A DNA stretch of 64,000 nucleotides, taken from Sphingomonas sp. OV641. GTDB taxonomy: Bacteria; Pseudomonadota; Alphaproteobacteria; Sphingomonadales; Sphingomonadaceae. The position numbers and the translations under genes are program-made. Below, in pieces: positions 9,862 to 19,522 of the stretch (position 1 is the first letter of the stretch; each line of letters begins with the position of its first letter). The notes under the pieces are model-generated. The model made no database searches. It worked only from the letters and a program-made list of their open reading frames with translations, and was not told where the DNA came from. Where the stretch lies: assembly GCF_900109205.1 (NCBI RefSeq), contig NZ_FNZB01000002.1, positions 372,001-436,000 of the forward strand, written 5' to 3'.

Positions 9862-10903
9862 GGTCGTCGAACAGCCGGAGATAGCGCGCGGCCGAGTCCG
9901 CGCCGGGCAGCGGAACGGGCTGGGGGCGCACTGGAGACCCAAGCCAATGATCCAGCGCCGTCGCCAATGCGGCCGCGTCTCCGCGCGCAACGATCGACCC
10001 GAGCGATGGCGCCGCGACGATTTCCCGCACGGCAGGGGCACAATCGGTCGTCACGACCGGCGTACCCATGGAAAGCGCCTCGCCCAGCACGCCGGGCACG
10101 CCTTCGAACTCGGACGTCAGGGCAAGCACGGCGGCGCCCGCCATGGCGCCTAGCGGATCCGCGACATGGCCGGGCAGCAGCAGTTCGACGCCAAGGGCAT
10201 CTGCCTGCGCCCTCAGCGCCGCGCGACACTCGCCCTCCCCCAGGATGACGAGCGGGATCCGCTGCGCCAGCCGGGGCATGATCTCGACCAGGCGATCCCA
10301 GCGTTTTTGCGGCGCCAGCCGTCCGACGCCAAGAATGTAGCGCGGCGGCAGTGGCGGCAGTGGCGCGTCCAGTAGGCGCGGGGCGGGCGGGTTTGGAATG
10401 ACGGCGATGCGTTGCCGCGGGAGCCGCATGACGCGGATCGCCGCCTCGGCGCTCGCCTCCGACATAACCACGACCCGGTCGAGAAAGGCGGGGTGCTGGC
10501 GCAGCCACGCGCGGTGCGCCACCGTCATCACCGGCCCGTAATCAGGCCGCTCCAGCGCATTGGACACCTTGCCCACGATCGGCGGGCAGCCCTTCCCGAG
10601 CCGCCACTTCGTCCATGCCGCAATGCTCGTATAATGGCTGCCAGGACAGAAGATCATATCGGGGCGCAGGTCCGCGGCACGGGCAGCGACCGCTCGCAGG
10701 GCGGTGTAGCGGCTGGTCCCCAGCCCGACGACCTCGACCGTGTCGGGAACTTCGGTTCGCAAAGGCCCCCCCGCGTCTCCGATAACCAGGGTCACGCGCC
10801 GGCCTTCCCTCGCCCATGCTCCCGCCAGACGCAGCAGGGCGCGTTCGACCCCGCCGCCACGAAGCGTCTGAGCGTAGCTGAGGATGTGCCGGGCGCCGTT
10901 CAT
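9848..10903 (-). CDS. glycosyltransferase, family 4-like (GT-B)
   Basis: A protein of 351 residues with the two-domain GT-B layout. The N-terminus SYAQTLRGGGVERALLRLAG holds the glycine-rich acceptor loop. The C-terminal half has YILGVGRLAPQKRWDRLVE and the EX7E-type nucleotide-sugar motif SEFEGVPGVLGEALSMGTPV. It would transfer a sugar from a nucleotide donor at the cytoplasmic membrane face. The ATG at 10903 is chosen for the family N-terminus; its Shine-Dalgarno is weak. It is divergent from the glycosylation operon at 10964-13663 and probably functions with it. Confidence 0.85.
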   Translation of the reverse strand: MNGARHILSYAQTLRGGGVERALLRLAGAWAREGRRVTLVIGDAGGPLRTEVPDTVEVVGLGTSRYTALRAVAARAADLRPDMIFCPGSHYTSIAAWTKWRLGKGCPPIVGKVSNALERPDYGPVMTVAHRAWLRQHPAFLDRVVVMSEASAEAAIRVMRLPRQRIAVIPNPPAPRLLDAPLPPLPPRYILGVGRLAPQKRWDRLVEIMPRLAQRIPLVILGEGECRAALRAQADALGVELLLPGHVADPLGAMAGAAVLALTSEFEGVPGVLGEALSMGTPVVTTDCAPAVREIVAAPSLGSIVARGDAAALATALDHWLGSPVRPQPVPLPGADSAARYLRLFDDLIAA

Positions 10904-10963
10904 CTTGTCTGCCGGCCCTCTACAGCCCAGATTGCCGCCGAAAAGAAACCACAATCGGGCGTC

Positions 10964-11968
10964 ATGCGCCTGACATCCGCAAGTTGTTATGCGGGATGCG
11001 TGCAAAGGAAGCCCGAGGTCTTGAGCGCCAAAGCCGACAGCGTACCCGCTGGCGTGGTCGATGCCGATCTTCCCGATATTGCTGCCCTGCAGCCAGCGGA
11101 AACGCTGCGCCGCCGGTGGCCGGGGATCGTCGGCAGCCTGCTCAGCGTGGCCATGATGGTGATGCTCGGCCGCGAGCTGCTGGATACCGGCCTTGCCGGT
11201 CTCAGTCGTGCGGCGCCTGATTCGCCGTGGTTCTACGTCGCTTTCTTCGGGCTCTACATGGCGGCGCCGACCGGTGATTTCATCATCTTCCGCCGCCTGT
11301 GGGGCATCCCCTGGTCCGGCTTTGCGGCGCTCCACAAGAAGCGCATCGCGAACGATGTGGTGCTGGGCTATTCGGGCGAGGCCTATTTCTACGCATGGGC
11401 GCGGGCGCGGGCGAACCTGGTGGCCGCGCCGTTCGGCGCGGTGAAGGATGTGTCGCTGCTGTCGGCGATCGCCGGCAATGGCGCGACCATTCTGCTGTGC
11501 GCGCTGGCGCTGCCCGTCGGCTATCAACTGATGCCGCCGAGCGTCCTGAACGCTGTCGCCGGGTCCGCGGTGATCACCCTGGCCGTCAGCCTGCTGCTGA
11601 TCCTGTTTTCCAAGCGGGTCTTCTCGCTGCCCCGGCGCCAGCTCTGGCAGGTGTTCTGGATCCATTGCGCGCGCATCGCGGCGAGTTCGCTCCTGCTGGC
11701 GCTCGCCTGGCATTACGCCATGCCGGACGTGTCCCTGTGGATGTGGCTGTTCCTGTCGGCCGCGCGGTTGCTCGTGTCGCGCTTGCCGCTGGTGCCCAAC
11801 AAGGACCTGCTATTCGCCAGTTTCGCGATCCTCCTGATCGGTCAGGGCGAGGCGCTGAGCGAGATGATCGCCTTTGTTGCCGCGCTGACGCTGGTCGTGC
11901 ACGTCTGCCTGATGCTGGCATTTGCGATCGGCGCGGGATGGACCGGGTTACGGCTTTGGCAACGCTGA
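10964..11968 (+). CDS. polytopic membrane protein, LPG-synthase-TM/UPF0104-like
   Basis: About 334 residues with seven or eight hydrophobic segments, for example SLLSVAMMVMLGRELL, VITLAVSLLLILF and LLVSRLPLVPNKDLLFASFAI. A conserved-looking loop reads YFYAWARARANLVAAPFGAV. The build resembles the lysylphosphatidylglycerol-synthase membrane domain family, but I cannot confirm it by search. The start is uncertain: ATG 10964 lacks a Shine-Dalgarno, while TTG 11021 has GAGG just upstream. The 3' end overlaps the DUF2141 gene by 31 bases. A role in moving or modifying a lipid-linked glycan is inferred only from the neighbouring glycosyltransferases. Confidence 0.6.
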   Translation: MRLTSASCYAGCVQRKPEVLSAKADSVPAGVVDADLPDIAALQPAETLRRRWPGIVGSLLSVAMMVMLGRELLDTGLAGLSRAAPDSPWFYVAFFGLYMAAPTGDFIIFRRLWGIPWSGFAALHKKRIANDVVLGYSGEAYFYAWARARANLVAAPFGAVKDVSLLSAIAGNGATILLCALALPVGYQLMPPSVLNAVAGSAVITLAVSLLLILFSKRVFSLPRRQLWQVFWIHCARIAASSLLLALAWHYAMPDVSLWMWLFLSAARLLVSRLPLVPNKDLLFASFAILLIGQGEALSEMIAFVAALTLVVHVCLMLAFAIGAGWTGLRLWQR

Positions 11969-12483
11969 AGGCTGCCCTGCTGCCGCTGCTGCTGCTGGGG
12001 CCAACGACCCCGGCGGCGGCTGCACGCGTGATCGGGAGCGACGCGGCGGCGTGCGTCCAGCGCGATCAGCCCGCCCTCGAGGTGTCGATCACGGGCCTGA
12101 AGGACCGCACCGGCAACCTGAAGCTGGAGCTGTTCCCGGCGACGGAAGAGGACTTCCTGAAGGACGATCGCGACCTGACCGCCCAAGGCCGGTTCTTCCA
12201 CCGCGTCCTGGCGCCTACTCCCGCCAACGGCGCAATCACCATGTGCATCAAGGCCCCGGCGCCGGGGCGGTACGCGCTGTTCGTCACGCATGATCGCGAC
12301 AACAAGAACAAGTTCAACGTGTGGACGGACGGCGCCGGCATTGCGTCCAATCAGCGGATCGGCCGATCGCGCCCGAAGCTGTCGCAATCGATCGTGAACA
12401 TCCCGCGCGGGGTGGGGAGAGTGACCATCCAGATCCAGTATCTGCGCGGCCTGATCCCCAGTTTCGGCCCTGTGGGCGACTGA
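11938..12483 (+). CDS. DUF2141 domain secreted protein
   Basis: A protein of 181 residues with a signal peptide (hydrophobic core ALLPLLLLGPTTPAAAA). The mature part shows the DUF2141 pattern: a beta strand followed by RTGNLKLELFPATEEDFL, then GAITMCIKAPAPGRYALFVTHDRDNKNKFNVW. It is probably a periplasmic beta-sandwich of unknown function. It begins inside the preceding membrane-protein gene and ends one base before the next glycosyltransferase gene, so the three are very likely one transcript. Confidence 0.75.
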   Translation: MDRVTALATLKAALLPLLLLGPTTPAAAARVIGSDAAACVQRDQPALEVSITGLKDRTGNLKLELFPATEEDFLKDDRDLTAQGRFFHRVLAPTPANGAITMCIKAPAPGRYALFVTHDRDNKNKFNVWTDGAGIASNQRIGRSRPKLSQSIVNIPRGVGRVTIQIQYLRGLIPSFGPVGD

Positions 12484-12484
12484 C

Positions 12485-13663
12485 ATGCGCGTCGTCGACG
12501 TCAACGAATTCTATTCGCCGACGGGCGGCGGGGTCAGGACGTACATCGATCGGAAGATCGGGATCATGAACGATCTGGGGCATGAGCTGATCCTGCTTGC
12601 GCCCGGCGTGGAAGAGCGGATCGAGGATCGGCCGGGTGGCGGCCGCGTCCACTTCGTCCGATCGCCGAAACTGCCGTTCGACAGCAATTACGGCCTGTTT
12701 TGGGATCGCGAGGCGGTGACGGCCCTCCTGGACCATTATGATCCCGATGTGGTGGAATGTTCGTCACCCTGGCGACCGGCGTGGTTCGTGGGGGAGTGGC
12801 AGGGCCGTGCGCTTAAGTCCTTCTTCATGCACAATGACAACATGGCCGCTTATGCCCAGCGCTGGTTCGAAGGCGTGGCGCGCCATGAGCGGATCGAGCG
12901 GGCGTTCGGCTGGTACACCCGCTACATGGCCCGCTTCCTGGACAAATATGATTGCGTGGTCACCAACGGGCCGGCGCTCGCCAAGCGGCTGCGCGCGCGT
13001 GGGCTGAGGATCGACGCGGCCATGCCGCTGGGCATCGAGCGCGGGCATTTCTCGCCGGCGCTGCGGGATGGGCATGTGCGCCGCGCCCTGTTGCGGCAAT
13101 GCGGACTGGGCGAGGACGGGCTGCTGCTGCTCGGCCTGGGGCGGCATCACCCGGAAAAGCGCTGGCCGATGGTGATCGATGCGGCCGAGCGCGCCGGCGC
13201 GACGCTGCCGGTGGGGCTGATCCTGCTCGGCCAGGGCGTGGACACCGATCGCATGAAGCGTCGGATCGCCGGCAGCCCGCACATCCGGCTGTTCAAGCCG
13301 ATCTATGATCGCGCGCGACTGGCCAGGATCATGGCGAGTTGCGATGCGCTTATCCATGGATCGGAGGCGGAGCCGTTCGGGCTGGTGGCATCCGAAGCGA
13401 TGGCGTCCGGGCTGCCGCTGATCGTGCCCGATTCGGGCGGGTGCGCCGAAGTGGCCGATCCGCGGTGCGCCGAGCTATACCGGCCGCGCGATGCGCTTTC
13501 CTGCGCCGACGCGATCGCCCGGCTGCGCGCGCGCGACCCTGCCCAGCTGCGCGCCGCGGCGGTTGCGGCCGCCGGCCGGGTGCGCACCGATCGCGATCAT
13601 ACCGTTGATCTGATGGCCTATTACGAAGCCGCCCTGGCCCTGAAGCAGCGCAAGGCGGCCTAG
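12485..13663 (+). CDS. glycosyltransferase, family 1/4 (GT-B)
   Basis: A protein of 392 residues. The N-terminus RVVDVNEFYSPTGGGVRTYI has the Gly-Gly-Gly acceptor loop typical of GT4 enzymes. The C-terminal domain has LLLGLGRHHPEKRWPMVIDA and the donor-sugar motif HGSEAEPFGLVASEAMASG. It is the last gene of a three-gene unit with the membrane protein and the DUF2141 protein. The donor and acceptor are unknown; a surface glycolipid or polysaccharide is the natural inference. Confidence 0.87.
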   Translation: MRVVDVNEFYSPTGGGVRTYIDRKIGIMNDLGHELILLAPGVEERIEDRPGGGRVHFVRSPKLPFDSNYGLFWDREAVTALLDHYDPDVVECSSPWRPAWFVGEWQGRALKSFFMHNDNMAAYAQRWFEGVARHERIERAFGWYTRYMARFLDKYDCVVTNGPALAKRLRARGLRIDAAMPLGIERGHFSPALRDGHVRRALLRQCGLGEDGLLLLGLGRHHPEKRWPMVIDAAERAGATLPVGLILLGQGVDTDRMKRRIAGSPHIRLFKPIYDRARLARIMASCDALIHGSEAEPFGLVASEAMASGLPLIVPDSGGCAEVADPRCAELYRPRDALSCADAIARLRARDPAQLRAAAVAAAGRVRTDRDHTVDLMAYYEAALALKQRKAA

Positions 13664-13699
13664 ATCGGCCTGGTCTCGGCGACATCCGGCCAGTTCGTT

Positions 13700-15115
13700 T
13701 CAGCGATGGCGATAGATCGTCAGCGTTTCGCGCCCCAGCCGCTCGCGCGCCGCGACGACATAGTCGCGCGCCATGATCGCGGTAACGATCGCGCGCACTT
13801 CGGGCCGCTCGCCGATCGACAGCGGACGCATCACCACCACCGCCGGCGCCGCCGCCAGGATGCGCCGCACCTCCGCCTTCTGATCGACCCCGATCGCCCC
13901 CTGCTCGCGCGTGCGATAGAGATGGCTGGGGAAGAGATAGGGGGTGACGCGGCAGCGATGGACGGCGGCGTAGATCTTCGGCGTGCCGGAATAGACCCAG
14001 AGGCAGCCAGGCCCGCTGCCGATCGCCCGGGTGAGGGCGCGAAACTCGTCCGGCCCACCGCGGCCGAGGCGATCGGCGACGATCGTGACCGTGCCGATCA
14101 GCGCCGCCAGCCCGATCGCGACCATCCGCCCGCGCCGGCGTTCGCCAAGGAACCCCGCCGCGCAGACCGCGCCCGGCACGAACGCGGGCAGCGCATAATG
14201 ATCGAACCAGCCGCCGAACCCGACGATGCCGGCGATCGCGATCCCCAGCCACCACAGGAGGAAGCGGCGCTCCGTGTGCGCCTCGGCGGCCGGTGCCTGA
14301 CGCACCGAATCCACCGCCATCGCGATCAGCGGGGCGAGCAGCAGCGCGATCTTGGCGAAATTGCCCAGCCGTTCGAGCGGCGGATCGGTGCGCCGTTCGG
14401 TGATCGATACGAAGTTCGCAAAGGTGAAGGCATCGATCTGGCCCATCGCGGCATAATAAGCGGCGACGGCGACCGTGGGCAGAAGCGCGAGCCCCGCCAG
14501 CAAAGCGGCACGCGCAGCGATCCGGCCCAGCGAATCGCCCGCCCGCCAATCCCGCAGCATGATCCAGATGCCGAAGAACACCCCCTCGAACAGCGCGGAA
14601 TATTTCACCTGCATCGCCAGCCCCACGAGCAGCAGCGCCGCCGCATCGCGCCAGCCCGCGCGCGCCCGGTTGGTGACGATCAGAAGCGCCGCGCCCGCCA
14701 TCAAGGGATTGTAGAAGACCGGGGACTGCCCGCCCTGCCCGCTCGCGAGATTGAGCCACAGGATATAGGCCAGGCCGCTGAGCGTCGCCCCGCGTGACCA
14801 GCCGCCCAGCACCGCCAGCCGCGCGATCAGCCAGGCGGTGATCGCGACCGCCACGAGCGCCATCGCCTGATAGGCGAGGATCCCCCAGTTGAACGGCAGC
14901 GCGGCCGGCAGCAGGTAGATCAGGAAGAGCCCGAAGGGCTTGCGATCCCAGGCATCCACATAGGGCATGGCACCGTTCCACATGACGCGCGCAACGGTGA
15001 AGTAGAAATCCTCGTCGACATGGACGACCGGGTTCGCGAACGTGACCGCACGCGCCAGAATCGCCACGATCACAAGGACAAGCAGGCGCTGGCGATCGAG
15101 GGTGCGGGCAATCAT
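13700..15115 (-). CDS. ArnT/PMT-like membrane glycosyltransferase (GT-C)
   Basis: A protein of 471 residues with about ten membrane helices. The first periplasmic loop contains [14 protein letters not shown], the acidic catalytic pattern of GT-C enzymes, and a little later [18 protein letters not shown], a recognisable family segment. Such enzymes use polyprenyl-phosphate sugars and act on the periplasmic side. The soluble C-terminus ends [12 protein letters not shown]. It is convergent with the GT4 gene at 12485 and divergent from infC. The exact family (GT83, GT39 or GT87) cannot be decided by eye. Confidence 0.8.
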   Translation of the reverse strand: MIARTLDRQRLLVLVIVAILARAVTFANPVVHVDEDFYFTVARVMWNGAMPYVDAWDRKPFGLFLIYLLPAALPFNWGILAYQAMALVAVAITAWLIARLAVLGGWSRGATLSGLAYILWLNLASGQGGQSPVFYNPLMAGAALLIVTNRARAGWRDAAALLLVGLAMQVKYSALFEGVFFGIWIMLRDWRAGDSLGRIAARAALLAGLALLPTVAVAAYYAAMGQIDAFTFANFVSITERRTDPPLERLGNFAKIALLLAPLIAMAVDSVRQAPAAEAHTERRFLLWWLGIAIAGIVGFGGWFDHYALPAFVPGAVCAAGFLGERRRGRMVAIGLAALIGTVTIVADRLGRGGPDEFRALTRAIGSGPGCLWVYSGTPKIYAAVHRCRVTPYLFPSHLYRTREQGAIGVDQKAEVRRILAAAPAVVVMRPLSIGERPEVRAIVTAIMARDYVVAARERLGRETLTIYRHR

Positions 15116-15392
15116 CGGCGCGTTGCCTAGAGCGCGGCCAAGCCCGTGTCACGGCCACCATGCGCCGGCCGTCCGACGGGCCGCCCGGCTCGCCGCCCTC
15201 TCGCCACTCGGCGCGCCACTCGGCTTGCCGCCCAGCCCCGCTCAGGGGCTCAGCTCTCCCCTTGCTGCGCGCCGGAAGCGGTCGCTGAATGGCAGTGGCG
15301 TCGACTTTAGGCCGGCGTGGCCGATTGAAGTCTTTCGAACCGTGGCAGGACGCATTATATGTTGGCAGTTTGAAGCAACAGGAGAATTGACC

Positions 15393-15938
15393 ATCCGTCC
15401 GCCCATGATGCGCCGGCCAATGCAGGCGCCGCCGATGAACGGCCCGCGATTCAACGAATGGATCCAGAGCCCCAAGGTCCGCGTGATTGATCACGAGGGC
15501 GAGAATCTCGGCGTGATGTACACCCGTCAGGCAATCGAGCAGGCCAAGGAAGTCGGGCTCGATCTGGTCGAGGTGTCGCCCAATGCCGATCCGCCCGTGG
15601 CCAAGTTCCTGGACGTCGGCAAGTATAAGTACGAGGCGCAGAAGAAGGCGAACCTCGCCCGCAAGAGCCAGAAGACGCAGGAGATCAAGGAGATCAAGAT
15701 GCGTCCGAACATCGACGATCACGACTATGACACCAAGATGAAGAAGGTGGAGGAGTTCATCGGCGATGGCGACAAGGTGAAGGTGACCATGCGCTTCCGC
15801 GGACGCGAACTGAGCCACGGCCAGCTTGGCATGGCGGTGCTCCAGCGGGTGGCCGAGCAGGTCGCCGAGGTGGCCAAGGTGGAAGCCTATCCGCGCATGG
15901 AAGGCCGCCAGATGCTGATGGTTCTCGCGCCGAAGTAA
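15393..15938 (+). CDS. infC: translation initiation factor IF-3 (AUC start proposed)
   Basis: About 181 residues. The N-domain contains [20 protein letters not shown] and [19 protein letters not shown]. The basic linker helix reads [17 protein letters not shown], and the C-domain has [15 protein letters not shown] and [21 protein letters not shown]-3 binds the 30S subunit and rejects non-canonical starts. No ATG is suitably placed: the Shine-Dalgarno AGGAG (15380-15384) is 8 bases before an ATC at 15393, only 2 before a TTG at 15387, and 20 before the first ATG. I prefer ATC. rpmI and rplT do not follow. Confidence 0.9.
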   Translation: MRPPMMRRPMQAPPMNGPRFNEWIQSPKVRVIDHEGENLGVMYTRQAIEQAKEVGLDLVEVSPNADPPVAKFLDVGKYKYEAQKKANLARKSQKTQEIKEIKMRPNIDDHDYDTKMKKVEEFIGDGDKVKVTMRFRGRELSHGQLGMAVLQRVAEQVAEVAKVEAYPRMEGRQMLMVLAPK

Positions 15939-15963
15939 ATTTTTTTCGGTTCGCCGGCGAAAC

Positions 15964-15996
15964 GGCCGCGCCTTCATCGAAGGTCGCGGCCTTTTT
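15964..15996 (+). terminator. Rho-independent terminator after infC
   Basis: The arms GGCCGCGCCTTC and GAAGGTCGCGGCC pair with one bulged base around a three-base loop and are followed by five T residues. The hairpin begins 25 bases after the infC stop. Confidence 0.85.
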
Positions 15997-16172
15997 CATG
16001 TCTGCCGTAGCGTCAACTGACAGTTTGGACAGGGCCGCCGCGGACCAATCGTGGCATCCACGCGACAGCGGGATCGAAAAGCTTTGCGGCGCAGCAAAAA
16101 AAAGTTTGCACCTGCAGCGGCGGGATTAAAGGAACCGCTCCCATCGAACCAAAAAAATAACCGGAGAGCCCG

Positions 16173-18944
16173 ATGCGTCGCGTAGCCTCGCTTCTATCCA
16201 CCGCCGTCCTGTTTGCCGCCCTTCCCGCCCTTGCGCAGGAACAGCCGAGCCAGGATCCCACCGCCGCCGGCTCGGTCGATCAGCCCCAGGCTGCTCCCGC
16301 CAGCGATACCGATCTCGGTGCCACTGAAATGGGCGCAGGCGACATTGTCGTCACCGCCACCCGCCGCGCCGAGCGCCTTGCCGACGTGCCGATCGCCGTT
16401 TCCGCCGTCAGCCAGGCCGCTCTCTTGAACTCGGGCGCAAATGACATTCGCGGTGTGGCGCAGCTCGCCCCCTCGCTCCAGGTGTCCTCCACTGGCAGCG
16501 AAGCCAACGCCACCGCCCGCGTTCGCGGCATCGGCACTGTGGGCGACAACCCCGGTCTCGAAAGCTCGGTCGCGGTGTTCATCGACGGCGTGTATCGCAG
16601 CCGCACCGGTTCGGGCCTGAACGACATCGGCGAAGTGGACCGGATCGAGGTGCTGCGCGGGCCGCAGGGCACGCTCTCCGGCCGCAACGCATCGGCAGGT
16701 GCGATCAACATCTACACCAAGCAGCCGGACGACGAGTTTGGCGGTTATCTCGAGGGCACCTACGGCAATTACGACAACATCCGCCTGGCCGGCGCCGTCA
16801 CGGGCCCGATCGTGCAGGACGTGCTGTCGTTCCGCCTCGATGGCGTGTTCAACAAGCGCGACGGCTTCCTGGACGATGTCGTCAACGACACCGACTATAA
16901 CGATCGCAACCGCTGGTTCGTGCGCGGCCAGCTGCTGTTCGAACCGACCAGCGACCTGACGATCCGCCTGCTGGGCGATTACACCTGGCGCGATGAAAAG
17001 TGCTGCGGCGCGGTATATGTCGACCTGCGCGAGAAGCTGGATCCGACCCCGGGCCAGCCCGGTGACTTCACCATCAACCCGAACGGCAATCGCATCGTCG
17101 ACGTGCTGCGCAGCATGGGCGGCATCTTCCCGAGCGCGGGTGATCCGTACAACCGCCAGATCGCCAATTCGCCGGGCCGCGCCTATTCGAACGTGACCAA
17201 GGATTACGGCGGGTCGATGCAGATCGACTATAACTTCGGCAATGCCTCGCTGACGTCGATCACCGCCTATCGCGAATATAACGCCGGCAACGCTTCCGAC
17301 ATCGACTATGGCAATGTCGACATCGGCTATCGCGCCGACGATGGCCGCGCGTTCCGTCAGTTCCACACCTTCACCCAGGAACTGCGCCTGCAGGGCTCGC
17401 TGTTCGACGATCGCCTCGACTGGCTCGTCGGCGGCTATTATTCGAACGAGGATCTGGTGGTTGGCGACAACCTCCAGTTCGGCTCGCAGTACGGCGCGTT
17501 CGCCTCGTGCCGCATCGTTGCGACGATCAACCCGGCCGCGGCGCTGCGCGATCCGACGCAGCCGGGCTGTCTCACCCCGACGGGTACGGCGGCGCTGACC
17601 GGCGCGCTCGGCGCGGCAGCCCCGCTGATCATCGGCAACCTTCGTCGCCTCTCGACGCTCAACAACCTGGGCGACAACAATGCGCGTTATTATCAGGACA
17701 GCGAGAATTACGCGTTCTTCACGCACAACATCTTCAAGCTGACCGATACGCTCTCGATCACCGCCGGCCTGCGCTGGACGCATGAAGCGAAGGCGTTCCG
17801 CGCCAACTTCGAGAACACCAACACCGTCTGCCCGGCGCTTCAGTCGGGCACGGCGCAGGGCGGCCTTGGCGGGCTTCTCGCCAACCCGGCGCTGGCGTCG
17901 CTTGCCGGCGGCATCATCACTCTGGGCTGCACCGGCAACTCGTCCGTGGCGCTCAACGGCCTCGACCTGCAGGACGACTTCAGCGAGGACGAGTTCACCG
18001 GCACGGGCGTGATCTCGTGGAAGCCGACGCGCGACCTGATGCTCTACGCAAGCTATTCGCGCGGCTACAAGGCGGGTGGCTACAATCTCGACCGGTCGGA
18101 TCTCGGCTCGGCGCTGTTCCCGCGCTCCTCGAGCGACGTGACCAACCTGCGCTTCGATCCGGAGAAGGTCGACAGCTACGAAGCGGGCGTGAAATATTCG
18201 ACGCGCCAGTTCACTGCGAACGTCACCGTGTTCCGTTCGGACTTCGAGAACTTCCAGCTCAACACGTTCAACGGCACCAATTATGTCGTGCAGAACATCG
18301 GGTCGTGCTCGGAAAGCCTGAACGGCGGCGATCAGGACGGCTCGGCCGCGACCGGCGCCTGCTCGGCGGACGTGAAGCCCGGCGTGCGCAGCCAGGGTGT
18401 CGAAGTGGAACTGGGCCTGTACCCGGCGCGCAACTTCGCCGTGAACCTGGGCTACACGCTGGCTGACACCAAGTTCCGCCGCAACCTGGTGGGCTCGGCC
18501 TCGGGCGAAGCGCTTGACCCGGCGCTGTTCCTGCTCGCCGGCAGCCAGATGTCGAACGCACCGCGCAACGTGGTGACGGGCTCGGTCAGCTGGACGCCGG
18601 ACCTCGGCAGCACGGGCCTGACCGGCCTGTTCTACGTCGATGGCCGCATGACCAGTGACTATAACACCGGTTCGGACCTGTTCTACGAGAAGGAGCAGGA
18701 CGGCTTCTTCCTGATGAACGCACGTATCGGTGTGCGCGGGCCGGACCAGAATTGGTCGATCGAGGCCTGGGCGCAGAACCTCCTCAACGAGGATTATCAG
18801 CAGGTCGCGTTCAACGCGCCGTTCCAGGGCGCGGGCAGCCTGGGCCAGACGATCCGTCTGGGCACCACGCCGGCGAACCAGCTGTTCTCCGCCTTCCTGG
18901 CGGAGCCGCGCACCTATGGCGTGACGCTGCGCAAGCGCTTCTGA
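16173..18944 (+). CDS. TonB-dependent outer-membrane receptor
   Basis: A protein of 923 residues with a signal peptide ending ALAQ, a Gln/Ala/Pro-rich spacer, a TonB box region (GDIVVTATRR) and a plug domain containing VAVFIDGVYRSRTGSGLND and RIEVLRGPQGTLSGRNASAGAINI. A 22-strand barrel follows, ending in the aromatic C-terminus TYGVTLRKRF. It imports a bound ligand with energy from TonB-ExbBD. The ligand is unknown; no biosynthetic, hydrolytic or regulatory gene is adjacent. The start has GGAGAG upstream. A terminator hairpin follows the gene. Confidence 0.93.
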   Translation: MRRVASLLSTAVLFAALPALAQEQPSQDPTAAGSVDQPQAAPASDTDLGATEMGAGDIVVTATRRAERLADVPIAVSAVSQAALLNSGANDIRGVAQLAPSLQVSSTGSEANATARVRGIGTVGDNPGLESSVAVFIDGVYRSRTGSGLNDIGEVDRIEVLRGPQGTLSGRNASAGAINIYTKQPDDEFGGYLEGTYGNYDNIRLAGAVTGPIVQDVLSFRLDGVFNKRDGFLDDVVNDTDYNDRNRWFVRGQLLFEPTSDLTIRLLGDYTWRDEKCCGAVYVDLREKLDPTPGQPGDFTINPNGNRIVDVLRSMGGIFPSAGDPYNRQIANSPGRAYSNVTKDYGGSMQIDYNFGNASLTSITAYREYNAGNASDIDYGNVDIGYRADDGRAFRQFHTFTQELRLQGSLFDDRLDWLVGGYYSNEDLVVGDNLQFGSQYGAFASCRIVATINPAAALRDPTQPGCLTPTGTAALTGALGAAAPLIIGNLRRLSTLNNLGDNNARYYQDSENYAFFTHNIFKLTDTLSITAGLRWTHEAKAFRANFENTNTVCPALQSGTAQGGLGGLLANPALASLAGGIITLGCTGNSSVALNGLDLQDDFSEDEFTGTGVISWKPTRDLMLYASYSRGYKAGGYNLDRSDLGSALFPRSSSDVTNLRFDPEKVDSYEAGVKYSTRQFTANVTVFRSDFENFQLNTFNGTNYVVQNIGSCSESLNGGDQDGSAATGACSADVKPGVRSQGVEVELGLYPARNFAVNLGYTLADTKFRRNLVGSASGEALDPALFLLAGSQMSNAPRNVVTGSVSWTPDLGSTGLTGLFYVDGRMTSDYNTGSDLFYEKEQDGFFLMNARIGVRGPDQNWSIEAWAQNLLNEDYQQVAFNAPFQGAGSLGQTIRLGTTPANQLFSAFLAEPRTYGVTLRKRF

Positions 18945-18997
18945 TCGTCTCTGATCAAAGGGGGTGGCGGAGCAATCCGCCTCCCATGCCGCATCCT

Positions 18998-19030
18998 TGC
19001 CCCGGCTTCAGTCAGGCTGAAGCCGGGGCA
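18998..19030. terminator. perfect 14-bp hairpin between convergent genes
   Basis: The arms TGCCCCGGCTTCAG (18998-19011) and CTGAAGCCGGGGCA (19017-19030) are perfectly complementary around a five-base loop. The hairpin lies between the receptor gene and the convergent VOC gene, with a short T run only on the plus side. It may act as a bidirectional terminator. Confidence 0.65.
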
Positions 19031-19065
19031 TTTGCGTTTCAGGGACGGCCGATGCGGGCCAAGGA

Positions 19066-19443
19066 TCAGGCGGCTGGCGGTTCCCACAATTCGATCGCGT
19101 TGCCCTCGGGATCGTGGATGCGGGCGAAGCGGCCGGTTTCCGGTGTATCCCACTCCGCGCGGGTCTCAACGGCGATGCCGGCGGCGGATAGATCACGGAT
19201 CAGGTCTGCAAGGCCGCTCACCCGAAGGTTGATCATGAACGCCTTGTCGCGCGGGAAATAGTCCGTAGTCGCCTTGAACGGCGCGAATACCATCGGCCCA
19301 CCCTGCACCTGCCAGAACCATTCGCTGGCCTCGCCCTCACCGGTGCATCCTGCGCCCACGCCAAGGCGGTCACGATACCAGGCGCTGAGCGCGTCGGGAT
19401 CCTGCGCGCGGAAAAACAGCCCGCCCATTCCGAGTACCGGCAT
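19066..19443 (-). CDS. VOC family (glyoxalase/bleomycin-resistance fold) protein
   Basis: A protein of 125 residues with a single vicinal-oxygen-chelate domain. It begins MPVLGMGGLFFRAQDPDALS and contains WYRDRLGVG and the closing motif IHDPEGNAIELWEP, whose Glu is a typical metal ligand. The start at 19443 has GGGAGAG upstream. The domain occurs in lyases, dioxygenases and resistance proteins; nothing nearby decides which. It lies 80 bases downstream of glnD on the same strand. Confidence 0.85.
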   Translation of the reverse strand: MPVLGMGGLFFRAQDPDALSAWYRDRLGVGAGCTGEGEASEWFWQVQGGPMVFAPFKATTDYFPRDKAFMINLRVSGLADLIRDLSAAGIAVETRAEWDTPETGRFARIHDPEGNAIELWEPPAA

Positions 19444-19522
19444 GTCACTCTCCCTCTTGTCACCCTGGACCTGATCCGAGTTCCGGTCAAAAAGCCGGAT
19501 GACGATCCTGGTCGGGCGATCG

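Noticed and set aside
13350..15977. Very long minus-strand open frame spanning three genes
   Set aside because: It crosses the real frames of a glycosyltransferase, the GT-C enzyme and infC. The translation is Arg/Ala-rich and without domain logic.
16013..16261. Possible small minus-strand gene upstream of the TonB receptor
   Set aside because: It overlaps the receptor start and signal peptide, and has no Shine-Dalgarno or recognisable protein pattern.
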